Assembly: GCF_900188345.1 (NCBI RefSeq)
Contig: NZ_FZOD01000039.1
Coordinates: 1 to 64,000 of the forward strand
Reading direction: 5' to 3'
DNA length: 64,000 nucleotides
DNA from: Streptosporangium subroseum
GTDB lineage: Bacteria; Actinomycetota; Actinomycetes; Streptosporangiales; Streptosporangiaceae
Below the pieces are notes generated by a model that was given only the letters and a program-made list of their open reading frames with translations, was not told where the DNA came from and did not search any database. Below are positions 53,314 through 63,310 of this stretch, in pieces (position 1 is the first letter of the stretch; each line of letters opens with the position of its first letter). The position numbers were made by a program, and so were the translations under genes.

Positions 53314-54813
53314 TCAGCGGGGCAGCAACCGCCGCAGGAACTCCTCCAGCGGTGCCACGTGCCGGTCGGGGTGGCGCCACTCGGCGAGGAGGTCCTCAAG
53401 GAGATGCAGCTCCTCGGTGAGCACGCCGCCTCTGAAGACGCGGATCACCGGGTGGATGAAGGCGCTCTCGGCTGCCCGTGACGGCACCGGGTGGCGTTCG
53501 ACCGGATACGTGTTCTCACCCCAGCGCAGGCCCACAGTGATCACGTCTCCGAAGCGCTCGACCGCGTAGTCCTCAGGCAGCTCCTCGTAGCGCTCGACGC
53601 CTCCGTCGGTGACCACCAGCGCGTCGATCAAATACTGGCACTGGGTCCACAGGGCCGAACTCCTGTTGAGCCGGTCGAGGATCGCCCCGGTCAGCTCGTC
53701 GAGGGAGACGGTGGTGTGCGTGAGCCGTATGCCGTCGTAGCGTTCGGCGAGCAGGCGATCCATCGTCCGCAGGTTGTAGCGGAAGCCCTCGATGAACGCG
53801 GAGGACGCCCGATTCAGGTCGCGGGCCTGCATCAACGTGCCCGCGAAGTAGAGGTTGTCGAGGTTGGCCGACTCCCAGTCCGCCCGTATCTCGGGCAACT
53901 TCCCGCAGGGAGCCATCTTCAGGCCGTCGGCGAACATCTCGGTGTGCATCCGGAAGCCGGTGCAGCGCAGGACCGCGTCGTATTCCAGCGTCGCGGTCTC
54001 GCCGTCGGCGTGGCTGTAGGTGATGTCGACGGTGTAGGTCTCACCGTCGAACGCGATCCGGTCGACCGTGCAGTCCAGCACCGCGTGGAGCGCCTTGAAC
54101 TGGTAGCTGTCGAACAGCGCGCCGAACATGCCGTGCACGTCCCCGGGGCGCCGGGTGTTCCAGGCCAGCTGGACCGGCCGGGGGCTGGCCAGGTGGATCA
54201 TCGACGCGTGGCTGATGAGCTCGTGGGCCGTCTCGAACGCGGAGTTGCCCTTGCCGAGGATCAACACCCTCTTGCCGCGGAACTGCTCGGGGTCGACGCT
54301 CATGTCCTCGTATCCCTCGGCGTACTCGATGCCGGGGATGTCAGGAATGTTTGGCGCGCCCCACCCGCCCGCCCAGATCAGGCACTCGGCCCGGAGTTCG
54401 GGGCCGGCGGCCGTCTCCAGCCGGAACCCGTCCTCCTCCTTGGCCACCCGGTCGACCCCGACGCCGAAGGCGATGCGCAGGTCGTGGGTGGTGTGGAAGT
54501 CGTGGAGATAGCGTCGCAGGTCGTCGGGGGAGGGGAAGTAGTCGTCGCTGTACTGCGGGAACAGCAGCGACGGGTCGTCGCTCAGCAGAGAGTTCCAGTC
54601 CCAGCGGAGCCGGATCTCCGGGTCGTCCGACAGGGTGTGCACCTTGTTGAGCGAGATCAGCCTGCGGTGCCGGGGGAACCGGCTGAAGAAGTCTCCGGCG
54701 GAATGCTTCCGCTCCACGATCAGATAGTCGGCACCCCGCTCCTGCAGGAAGTAGCCGATCTGCAACCCGGCCGGACCCGCGCCGACTATGACATAACGAT
54801 GCTCCTGGATCAC
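53314..54813 (-). CDS. FAD-dependent NAD(P)-binding oxidoreductase / monooxygenase
   Basis: The GTG at 54813 follows AGGAGG and gives 499 residues. It has two Rossmann motifs: FAD-binding VIVGAGPAGLQIGYFL at the N-terminus and NAD(P)-binding VLILGKGNSAFETAHEL near residue 185, with the second-strand RCTGF and a C-terminal LYFAGTLMQARDLNRASSAFIEGFRYN. The architecture resembles FOXRED2-like flavoproteins and class B monooxygenases. It may hydroxylate the peptide or its precursor. It is convergent with the NRPS-MFS gene, so cluster membership is likely but not proven. Confidence 0.82.
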   Translation of the reverse strand: MIQEHRYVIVGAGPAGLQIGYFLQERGADYLIVERKHSAGDFFSRFPRHRRLISLNKVHTLSDDPEIRLRWDWNSLLSDDPSLLFPQYSDDYFPSPDDLRRYLHDFHTTHDLRIAFGVGVDRVAKEEDGFRLETAAGPELRAECLIWAGGWGAPNIPDIPGIEYAEGYEDMSVDPEQFRGKRVLILGKGNSAFETAHELISHASMIHLASPRPVQLAWNTRRPGDVHGMFGALFDSYQFKALHAVLDCTVDRIAFDGETYTVDITYSHADGETATLEYDAVLRCTGFRMHTEMFADGLKMAPCGKLPEIRADWESANLDNLYFAGTLMQARDLNRASSAFIEGFRYNLRTMDRLLAERYDGIRLTHTTVSLDELTGAILDRLNRSSALWTQCQYLIDALVVTDGGVERYEELPEDYAVERFGDVITVGLRWGENTYPVERHPVPSRAAESAFIHPVIRVFRGGVLTEELHLLEDLLAEWRHPDRHVAPLEEFLRRLLPR

Positions 54814-55112
54814 GGAGAACCTCCTGGGGAGATGCGCGCTTTTCTGGAGATACCCACCCACAGCTGTCGGTCATCCGCCTGCGCGCCGAACCTCCGTTCG
54901 CATCTGAGTGATCCACAAGCTGTGCCCCGAAGGTCCACGGTAGGAGACCCGGACGGGATTCGGGAAGACGGGGAGACATATTCGGCCGCGCGAAACCGAC
55001 GACGGGCGAAGGCCCAGATGTCCTTCGAACGTCTCCGGGACGGCGTCGTCAGCGCCGGTGACCACGCTGTCGATCAGGTCGACGGCGGCCGACGAGTCTT
55101 TCCAGGGTCTTC
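54814..55112. other. Intergenic right edge of the island
   Basis: About 300 bases between the flavoprotein start and the lhr 3' end. It contains the flavoprotein promoter region. A reverse-strand stretch reading VRVSYRGPSGHSLWITQMR resembles the end of a coding region but has no start, so it could be a gene remnant at the insertion junction. No direct repeat to the left edge was seen. Confidence 0.3.
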
Positions 55113-58100
55113 TCAGGCCCGCAGGCGCAGCCCTCGGGGAGTCGGGTGGAACCCGGCCGACTCCAGTGCGGCTCCCAGCGGGGAGTCGTTGATGGCCGTG
55201 CCATCCGCGCGCTCCACGGTGAGCTTGCCGAGGGCGCCGTCGCGCACGGCCAGCGCCAGGGCGTCCACGGCGGGTTGGAGGCGGTCGCCGTCGACGAAGG
55301 AGAGCAGGGTCTTGCCGCCGCGCTCGACGTAGAGCACCAGATGCCCGTCCACGAGCACGACGAGTGATCCGGCCTTCCGCCCCGGCTTGTGGGACACCTC
55401 GCCCGGATGGGCGGGCCACGGCAGGGCCGCGCCGTACGGGTTGGCAGGGTCGGTCGCCGCCAGCACCACCACCCGCCGCGTGTCCCGGGCCGGTTCGCGC
55501 CCGCCCCACGGGTCGGGCGTCGTGGTCGGCGGTGGCATGAGGGTGGCGCGCATGCGGTCGACGGCGCCGGGGAGGGCGAACTGGGCGCCGCCCAGACCTT
55601 CGACGAAGTAGCCCCTGCGGCACCGGCCACTCTCCTCGAACGCGCGGAGCACCTGGTAAACGGCGGCGAACCCGCCGGGCAACCGCTCGGCGGTGACCGC
55701 GCCCCTGGTCACCACACCGTGCCGTTCGAGCAGCACCTCGGCCTGGGCGTGCGCCCGCTGGGTCGTGTCGTCGGCCGGGCCGGGCAGCAGCCACCAGCGC
55801 CCGCCCACGGTCGGAGGCCCGCTCCGGGTGGGCAGCACCGCCCGCCGTCTCCGCGTGGGAGCCGGGCGGTGCGCGGGACGCCCCGTGCCGAGCGTGGTCC
55901 GCAGCGGGGCCAGCGTGTCGCCGGTGATCCGCCCCGACCACACCAGATCCCACACCGCCGCGGCCAGGGGCATGTCGCCGGTGACCGAACCGGTCAGGAG
56001 AGAGCCGGTACGGCTCGCCAGCTCGCGGAAGAACAGCGCGCCTCCGCCGCCGAGAACCTCCAGGATCGCCTCGTGCACCGGGGTCAGGGTGATCTCGGCC
56101 GGACCGGGCATCAGCAGGGGGGCGGTGTCCGCGAAATACAGCGCCACCCAGCCGTCTCCGCCCGGCAGCGATCCCTGCCCCGCCCAGATGACCTCGCCCG
56201 AGGACGTCAGCTCGTCCAGCAGGGACGGGTCGTAGCCGGGCACCCGCGAAGGCAGGATCAACGTCTCCAGCGCCGACGCGGGCACCGCCGCACCCTGCAA
56301 CTGCTCGATCGCGCCCACCAGCGCGTCGATCGGCGGCCTGCCCCTCTGTGCGGAACCGGTGATGCCGTGCCAGGCGGGGGCGAAGGCCGCCAGAGTCTCG
56401 GCGGAGACCGGCTCCACCTCCTTGCGGAGCCGGGCCAGGGACCTGCGGCGCAGCATCCGCAGCACCCCGGCGTCGCACCACTCCTCACCGCGCCCGCCGG
56501 GCCGGAATTCCCCGTTCACCACCCGCCCGGAGGCGGCCAGGCGACGCAACGTGTCGGTGACGACCGCGGGGCCGAGGCCGAACCTGGCGGCGGCCGTACC
56601 GGCGAGGAAGGGAGTGCGCGTGCGGGCATGCCGGGCGACGAGGTCGCCGAGCGGATCCTCCACCGGCTCCAGGAACGCGTGCGGCACCCCCACGGGCAGC
56701 GGCACGCCGAGCGCGTCACGCAGCCGGGCGGCGTCCTCGATCGCCGCCCACTGCTCCTGCCCGGCCACCCGCACCCTGATGGCCCGCCGGGCGGTCTCCA
56801 GCTCGGCCAGCCACGCCGGATCGCCCTCGCGCAGGCTCACGTCGGCCGCGAGCAGCGGGCCGTGCGAGCGGAGCAGGTCGGCCAGGGCCTCGGCGTCACG
56901 GAGCGGACGGTCCAGCCGGGCCAGCTCACGCTCGGTGTCGGCGATCACGTCGGGATCGAGCAGCTCGCGCAGGTCCGCCTGGCCCAGCAGCTCGGCCAGC
57001 AGGCTCGTGTCGAGTGAGAGGGCCTGGGCGCGGCGCTCCGCCAGGGGAGCATCCCCCTCGTACATGAACGCGCCGATGTAGTTGAACAGCAGCGATGCCG
57101 CGAACGGCGACGCCTGGGCGGTCTCGACCTCGACCAGCCTGACCCGCCGCGCCGCGACGTCCTGCATGAGCCGCACCAGCCCCGGCACGTCGAAGACGTC
57201 CTGCAGGCACTCGCGCATCGTCTCCAGCACGACGGGGAACGAGCCGTAGCGGCTGGCCACGTTGAGCAGGTGCGAGGCCCGCTGCCGCTGCTGCCAGAGC
57301 GGGGTCCGCTTGCCGGGCGTGCGGCGCGGAAGCAGCAGCGACCGCCCCGCGCACTCCCTGAAGCGCGCCGCGAACAGCGCCGAGCCGCCGAGCTCCTCGG
57401 TGACGATCTGCTCGATCTCCTCCGCATCGAAGATCGCGACGTCCGAGGGGGGATCGGAGAGCGTGTCGGGGATGCGCAGGACGATCCCGTCGTCGGAGTG
57501 GATGGCCTGCACGTCGACGCCGTAGCGCTCCCGCAGCCGCCGCCCGATCGCCAGCGCCCACGGCGCGTGCACCCTCGCGCCGTACGGCGAATGCACCACG
57601 ACCCGCCAGTCGCCCAGCTCATCGTGGAACCGCTCGACCAGCAGCGTCCTGTCGTCCGGGACGTATCCGGTGGCCTGCCGCTGCTCCGCCAGATAGGACA
57701 GCAGGTTGGTCGCGGCGAACTCATCCAGCCCCGCCGCCCTGATCCGCCCCAGCGCCCCGTCCCGCGCCGAGTCCGCCCCGTCCCGCGCCTTGTTCGGTGC
57801 CGAGTCTCGTGTCCTGTCCTGCACGGGCTCTTCCCGCTTCGCCGATCGCCCGTCCGAGCCGGGCTTCGTTCCGGGGCCCGCGTCTGTCGTGGAGCCCTGC
57901 TCGGCTCCGGCGTCCGCGCCCGCCGAGGACATCTCGCGAAGGAACGCGCCGATCGCCCTCCCCAGCTCCGCCGGGCGGCCCGCGGTGTCGCCGTGCCAGA
58001 AGGGCAGCTTGCCCGGCTGCCCGGGGGCCGGGGTGACCAGCACCCGGTCGGCCGTGATCTCCTCGATCCGCCAGGAGGTCGCGCCCAGCACGAACACGTC

Positions 58101-60200
58101 TCCGGCACGCGACTCGTAGACCATCTCCTCGTCCAGCTCGCCCACCCGGGAGGACTTCTCCCCGACCAGGAACACGCCGAACAGACCGCGGTCGGGAATC
58201 GTGCCGCCGTTGGTGACGGCCAGCCGCTGAGCTCCGGGACGGCCCTGCAGCGTGCCGGTGACCCGGTCCCAGACGATGCGGGGCCGCAGCTCGGCGAACT
58301 CCTCGCTCGGATAGCGCCCGGCGAGCATGTCGAGTGTCGCCTCCAGCGCGCTCCGGGGGAGGGTCCTGTACGGCGCGGCGCGCCGTACCACGCTCTCCAG
58401 CTCGTCCACCGTCCACTCGTCCAGTGCCGTCATCGCCACGATCTGCTGGGCGAGCACGTCGAGCGGGTTGCGCGGGTAACGGAGATCCTCGATCTCCCCA
58501 GTTCTCATCCGCTCGGCCACCACGGCCGTCTGGACCAGGTCTCCGCGGTATTTGGGGAAGATCACACCCCGTGAGACGGCTCCCACCTGGTGCCCGGCCC
58601 TGCCGATCCGCTGCAGGCCGCTCGCCACACTCGGCGGCGCCCCCACGCAGGCCACCAGATCCACCGCGCCCATGTCGATGCCGAGCTCCAGGCTGGAGGT
58701 CGCGACCACGGCGGGCAGCCGCCCGGACTTGAGCGCCTCCTCGATCTGGGACCGCTCCTCCTTCGACACCGACCCGTGGTGGGCCCGCACGATCTCCGGA
58801 ATCACACCCTTGGCCGCCCCCGCCTGCGCCATCATCGCCGCCGGGGTGGAGATGGATGCAGGAGGGCCGGGGAACCCCTTCGCCCAGTGCACCGGCCCCG
58901 TCTGCTCGGTCATCTCGATAGGCCCTGCCTGCCCGGCCGGCCCCGTCTGTCCGCTCGGCCCCGTCTGCCCGGTCGGTCCTTCCTGCCCGGTCGGTCCTTC
59001 CTGTCCGTTCGGCCCTGCCTGTCCCGTTTGTTCGGCCGACCCCGTCTGCTCTCCCTGCTCTGTCTGCTCTTCCTGCCAGGACTGCCCGGCCCGCCCTGCC
59101 TGGCCGGGCGGCATGGTCTGCGCGTTCGATCCCGCCTGCCCGGCCTGCTCCGGGTCGCCGGTCCGACGCTCCCAGGCCAGTTCGTTGAGACGGGTGCAGA
59201 GCCGCTCGGCCTGCCGCCGGGAGTTGGCGAACACGATCGTCGAACGATGGTTGCCGATCAGGTGGAACAGCCGCTCCTCGACGTGCGGCCAGATGGACCG
59301 CCGGGCCGGGGGCTCGGCCGGCCACAGGTCGTCATCGGACCCGGCGGGGGAGGGGGGCGTGTCGAGCTCGGTCATGTCCTCGATCGGCACGATCACCTCG
59401 ACCTCGATCACCTTCTCCGAGGGCGGCTGGACCACGGTCGCCGGGCGGGGGCCGCCGAGGAAGGCGGCCACCTCGCTCACCGGTCGCACGGTCGCAGACA
59501 GGCCGACACGCTGTGCGGGCCGGGCCAGCAGGGCGTCGAGCCGCTCCAGGCTGAGGGCCAGGTGCGCGCCGCGCTTGGTGGCCGCCACCGCGTGCACCTC
59601 GTCGATGATGACCGTCTCCACACCGCGCAGCGCCTCGCGGGCCTGACTGGTCAGCAGCAGGAACAGCGACTCGGGGGTCGTGATGAGGATGTCCGTGGGT
59701 TTGGCGGCGAACCGGCGCCGCTCCTCGGGAGAGGTGTCGCCCGACCGGATCGCCACCGAGATGTCCGGCACCGGGAGACCGAGTCGCCGTGCGGTCTGCT
59801 TCAGCCCGGCCAGGGGCGCCCGGAGGTTGCGCTCGACGTCCACCGCCAGGGCTTTGAGCGGTGACACGTAGAGAACCCGGCACCGCCGTGGGGGCTCGTC
59901 CTTCGTGGAGTCCTTCCTGGACCGCTTTCGCCCATCCTTGATCTCCGCGGCGGGTACGTGGACGACGGAGGACTGCTCCGACGCCAGCCGGTCGAGTGAC
60001 CACAGGAAGGCGGCCAGCGTCTTGCCGGATCCGGTGGGCGCGACCACCAGGGTGTTGTCGCCTCGGGCGATCGACGACCAGGCGCCCTCCTGGGCGGCGG
60101 TGGGTGCGGCGAAGGCCCCGGTGAACCAGTCTCTGGTCATCTGGGTGAAGTGATCGAGCGCCCCGTCACCACTCGCAGGCCCGTGGTCCGCCTTGCTCAT
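55113..60200 (-). CDS. lhr: Large ATP-dependent helicase Lhr
   Basis: 1695 residues from the ATG at 60200 (a GTG at 60203 is possible) after GGGGGAGG. Motif I APTGSGKT near residue 55, motif II DEVHAVA near 200, the RIGRAGHQVGAV motif VI near 530, then the winged-helix and long Lhr C-terminal region with RMRATLMPPPT. Lhr is a 3'-5' helicase for DNA repair. Between motifs III and IV it has a 92-residue Gly/Gln/Pro insertion (58885-59160) with collagen-like repeats not found in the family, and a second Arg/Asp-rich insertion near 57760-57925. It lies upstream of nei on the same strand but is separated by the island. Confidence 0.95.
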   Translation of the reverse strand: MSKADHGPASGDGALDHFTQMTRDWFTGAFAAPTAAQEGAWSSIARGDNTLVVAPTGSGKTLAAFLWSLDRLASEQSSVVHVPAAEIKDGRKRSRKDSTKDEPPRRCRVLYVSPLKALAVDVERNLRAPLAGLKQTARRLGLPVPDISVAIRSGDTSPEERRRFAAKPTDILITTPESLFLLLTSQAREALRGVETVIIDEVHAVAATKRGAHLALSLERLDALLARPAQRVGLSATVRPVSEVAAFLGGPRPATVVQPPSEKVIEVEVIVPIEDMTELDTPPSPAGSDDDLWPAEPPARRSIWPHVEERLFHLIGNHRSTIVFANSRRQAERLCTRLNELAWERRTGDPEQAGQAGSNAQTMPPGQAGRAGQSWQEEQTEQGEQTGSAEQTGQAGPNGQEGPTGQEGPTGQTGPSGQTGPAGQAGPIEMTEQTGPVHWAKGFPGPPASISTPAAMMAQAGAAKGVIPEIVRAHHGSVSKEERSQIEEALKSGRLPAVVATSSLELGIDMGAVDLVACVGAPPSVASGLQRIGRAGHQVGAVSRGVIFPKYRGDLVQTAVVAERMRTGEIEDLRYPRNPLDVLAQQIVAMTALDEWTVDELESVVRRAAPYRTLPRSALEATLDMLAGRYPSEEFAELRPRIVWDRVTGTLQGRPGAQRLAVTNGGTIPDRGLFGVFLVGEKSSRVGELDEEMVYESRAGDVFVLGATSWRIEEITADRVLVTPAPGQPGKLPFWHGDTAGRPAELGRAIGAFLREMSSAGADAGAEQGSTTDAGPGTKPGSDGRSAKREEPVQDRTRDSAPNKARDGADSARDGALGRIRAAGLDEFAATNLLSYLAEQRQATGYVPDDRTLLVERFHDELGDWRVVVHSPYGARVHAPWALAIGRRLRERYGVDVQAIHSDDGIVLRIPDTLSDPPSDVAIFDAEEIEQIVTEELGGSALFAARFRECAGRSLLLPRRTPGKRTPLWQQRQRASHLLNVASRYGSFPVVLETMRECLQDVFDVPGLVRLMQDVAARRVRLVEVETAQASPFAASLLFNYIGAFMYEGDAPLAERRAQALSLDTSLLAELLGQADLRELLDPDVIADTERELARLDRPLRDAEALADLLRSHGPLLAADVSLREGDPAWLAELETARRAIRVRVAGQEQWAAIEDAARLRDALGVPLPVGVPHAFLEPVEDPLGDLVARHARTRTPFLAGTAAARFGLGPAVVTDTLRRLAASGRVVNGEFRPGGRGEEWCDAGVLRMLRRRSLARLRKEVEPVSAETLAAFAPAWHGITGSAQRGRPPIDALVGAIEQLQGAAVPASALETLILPSRVPGYDPSLLDELTSSGEVIWAGQGSLPGGDGWVALYFADTAPLLMPGPAEITLTPVHEAILEVLGGGGALFFRELASRTGSLLTGSVTGDMPLAAAVWDLVWSGRITGDTLAPLRTTLGTGRPAHRPAPTRRRRAVLPTRSGPPTVGGRWWLLPGPADDTTQRAHAQAEVLLERHGVVTRGAVTAERLPGGFAAVYQVLRAFEESGRCRRGYFVEGLGGAQFALPGAVDRMRATLMPPPTTTPDPWGGREPARDTRRVVVLAATDPANPYGAALPWPAHPGEVSHKPGRKAGSLVVLVDGHLVLYVERGGKTLLSFVDGDRLQPAVDALALAVRDGALGKLTVERADGTAINDSPLGAALESAGFHPTPRGLRLRA

Positions 60201-60359
60201 CACGCGCCTCCCCCTTGTGCCGGCTCGACCGTTCCATCCGGGTCACGGCTCCATACTGCCTGCCCCCACCGACAGAATCCGCCACCGGCGGCCGGGCCGT
60301 ACGAGGTGAGCGCACCGACGCGCCCGCGGTGAAGCCCGGCACCGCTGTCGCTGGGTATA

Positions 60360-60408
60360 CATCCCTATAGCTTGGTTTGCATCCCCATAAACGGGCATTT
60401 CCCTATAA
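60360..60408. promoter_or_regulatory. Three spaced CAT-CCCTATA boxes before lhr/VOC
   Basis: CATCCCTATA (60360), CATCCCCATA (60380) and TTTCCCTATA (60398) recur about 18-20 bases apart in the AT-rich centre of the divergent lhr-VOC region (60201-60519). They may be binding sites of one regulator or contain overlapping promoters. Confidence 0.4.
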
Positions 60409-60519
60409 ATCCCCGAGGGGTCGATTCATCGTGAGGTGGCCGCCGGGATAGGTTGGCCCTCTCCGGTCTCATAGCCAGAGGTTCGACGAACATACGACGT
60501 AGTGAACGGTGAGCTAACG

Positions 60520-61008
60520 GTGAGCATCGACTATCCGGCCATCGAGGCGGCACGCGAGCGGATCAGGGCAGAGCACCTGAGGGAGCATCGCCCGCAGAGC
60601 AGCGCGAGAGGTCTGCACCACTTCGCCCTGATCTCCTCAGACGTCGAGACGACGATCGCCTTCTATCAGGACCTCCTGGAGTTTCCCCTGACGGAGATCA
60701 TCGAGAACCGCGATTACCAGGGGTCCAACCACTTCTTCTTCGACATCGGCAACGGCAACCTGCTGGCCTTCTTCGACTTTCCCGGCCTGGACCTCGGTCC
60801 CTACAAGGAGGTTCTCGGCGGGCTCCACCACATCGCCATCTCCGTGGAACCGGCGGCCTGGGAGCGACTGCGGGGCAAGCTGGAGGCCGCGGGCGTTCCG
60901 CACCAGGTCGAGAGCGGTGTCTCGATCTACTTCATGGACCCCGACGGAGCCCGCCTCGAACTGCTCGCCGACCCGCTCGGCGAGATGTACGGCTCCCGCG
61001 TTCTCTGA
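60520..61008 (+). CDS. VOC (glyoxalase/bleomycin-resistance fold) family protein
   Basis: The GTG at 60520 follows GGTGAG and gives 162 residues (a GTG at 60502 would add six). Two beta-alpha-beta-beta-beta modules contain candidate metal ligands: GLHHFALISSDVETTIAFYQDLLEF, LGGLHHIAISVEP, and SIYFMDPDGARLELLADP (His, His, Glu). Members include ring-cleavage dioxygenases, so a metal-dependent reaction is expected; substrate unknown. Confidence 0.85.
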   Translation: MSIDYPAIEAARERIRAEHLREHRPQSSARGLHHFALISSDVETTIAFYQDLLEFPLTEIIENRDYQGSNHFFFDIGNGNLLAFFDFPGLDLGPYKEVLGGLHHIAISVEPAAWERLRGKLEAAGVPHQVESGVSIYFMDPDGARLELLADPLGEMYGSRVL

Positions 61009-61129
61009 TCGACCCCGCCTTCTCCGACGTCTCGACGGGCTCCGGCGGGCGTTCGGAAAGGTTCTGACGGCCAGGCGAAGTTTCGTCGCGGGCGACGGTT
61101 CCATGCTCGCTGGGACCCATACTTGGGGT

Positions 61130-61324
61130 ATGCGCCTGTCGGAGTTCTGGAAGCGGATGAAGCTGCACTTCGGCGATCCGTACGCTGAGTCATGGGCTCG
61201 CGACTACGTCATCGCCGACCTGGGCGGCCGGACCGCGTTCCAGGCACTGGCCGACGGCGTCGCGGCCAAGGAGGTCTGGCACGCCGTGTGCGGGGTGACC
61301 GACGTCTCTCCCAGATTGCGCTGA
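61130..61324 (+). CDS. DUF3046 family protein
   Basis: A 64-residue protein MRLSEFWKRMKLHFGDPYAE with YVIADLGGRTAFQALADGV and AKEVWHAVC. This small family stands immediately upstream of recA in most actinobacteria and is of unknown function. The start is the ATG at 61130. Confidence 0.92.
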   Translation: MRLSEFWKRMKLHFGDPYAESWARDYVIADLGGRTAFQALADGVAAKEVWHAVCGVTDVSPRLR

Positions 61325-61339
61325 GGACGACGCAAAGGA

Positions 61340-61540
61340 TCACCGGATCGGATACGGCGTTGTGTGGTGGCTTACCGGCTCGGATGCGCCGAAGTCGCGT
61401 GTCGGACGGGTTCCCGTCCGGTTGCGCCAGGGCCGGCGCCTAGGGCTCTCCCGCTCGGTGGCGCCAAGGGTGTGCCGAGCGGTTTCCGAGCCCGGCCACG
61501 CCAGGAGCCGATGTTGAAGGGTTCCCGGGCCGGTTGCGCT
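61340..61540. repeat. Imperfect tandem repeats downstream of DUF3046
   Basis: Four loose copies of a GGTTCCCGKCCGGTTGCGCC unit, about 50-60 bases apart, fill the gap between DUF3046 and the next gene. No coding content is apparent. Confidence 0.55.
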
Positions 61541-61808
61541 AGGGATTGGTGCCGAGCAGCTTTCCGACCGAGTCGGCCACGTGACCGGGATCGTCGGCGC
61601 TCTCCTGGCCGGCCGGCGACCACAGAAACAGCCAGCCGTCCTTGGCCGGGGTGGCGAAGACGATCGTCTGTCTCCCGCTGCCCGGATGCCACACCCAGAG
61701 CACGGGGTCGTCGCCCCCGAGCATGCGGCCGACCAGCCCTCGCTCGGGCAGCTCGGCGGCCAGGGACTCAAGATGGGCTAGGCGTTGCTGCGTAAACGCG
61801 CTGGGCAC
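61539..61808 (-). CDS. Small conserved hypothetical protein
   Basis: An 89-residue protein (MPSAFTQQRLAHLESLAAEL) with a beta-rich centre (PVLWVWHPGSGRQTIVFATPAKDGWLFLWSP). No motif with a known function. Codon usage and position before recA support a real gene. It is convergent with DUF3046. Confidence 0.7.
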   Translation of the reverse strand: MPSAFTQQRLAHLESLAAELPERGLVGRMLGGDDPVLWVWHPGSGRQTIVFATPAKDGWLFLWSPAGQESADDPGHVADSVGKLLGTNP

Positions 61809-62057
61809 TTAGGGCACCTCGGGATCCTTTGCCTTCAGGATCACCCCAGGTCAGCTCGGTGACAACAGGTCCGGCGGAATTCCCAGGAATGTCGCTTCCG
61901 GGATGGGGCTCGCCGCCTCCTGTGCGCGGCTTGCTGTTGTTTACTGTGACTTGCTGTGGGTTTTGCCGTGGCTTGTGTCCGGGCTTGCGTGGCTTGGATC
62001 ACCCCGGAAACCCCGCCCTGCGCCCCCTGGGAACACGTGATGCCATTGGGCTACGAT

Positions 62058-62071
62058 CGAACAGTCGTTCG
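62058..62071. promoter_or_regulatory. LexA SOS box of recA
   Basis: CGAACAGTCGTTCG matches the Gram-positive LexA consensus CGAAC-N4-GTTCG perfectly, 107 bases before the recA start. RecA should thus be DNA-damage inducible. The rest of 61809-62178 holds two CTTGCTGT repeats near 61930 and 61948, otherwise nothing clear. Confidence 0.9.
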
Positions 62072-62178
62072 GCTATATTGAACATGCCGTCGCGCGTGGC
62101 GTGCCCTTCCAAAAATGTCGGTGGCACCCCGTAGCTTTCTGGCAACCGATTCAACCCGCAACCCTCCAGGGGGCTTCC

Positions 62179-63294
<1,116 letters not shown>

Positions 63295-63310
63295 TCTGAG
63301 CTGATAAACG

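Larger units (their letters stand above)
11967..55112. other. Putative accessory island between nei and lhr
   Basis: Everything between nei (start 11966) and the 3' end of lhr (55113) is accessory: regulators, sugar uptake, toxin-antitoxin, resistance and an NRPS cluster. The flanks are conserved housekeeping genes that are normally adjacent. No integrase, transposase, tRNA or direct attachment repeat was found at the edges, so an insertion mechanism is not visible and exact borders are uncertain. Tandem 69-bp repeats mark the left edge. Confidence 0.5.
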
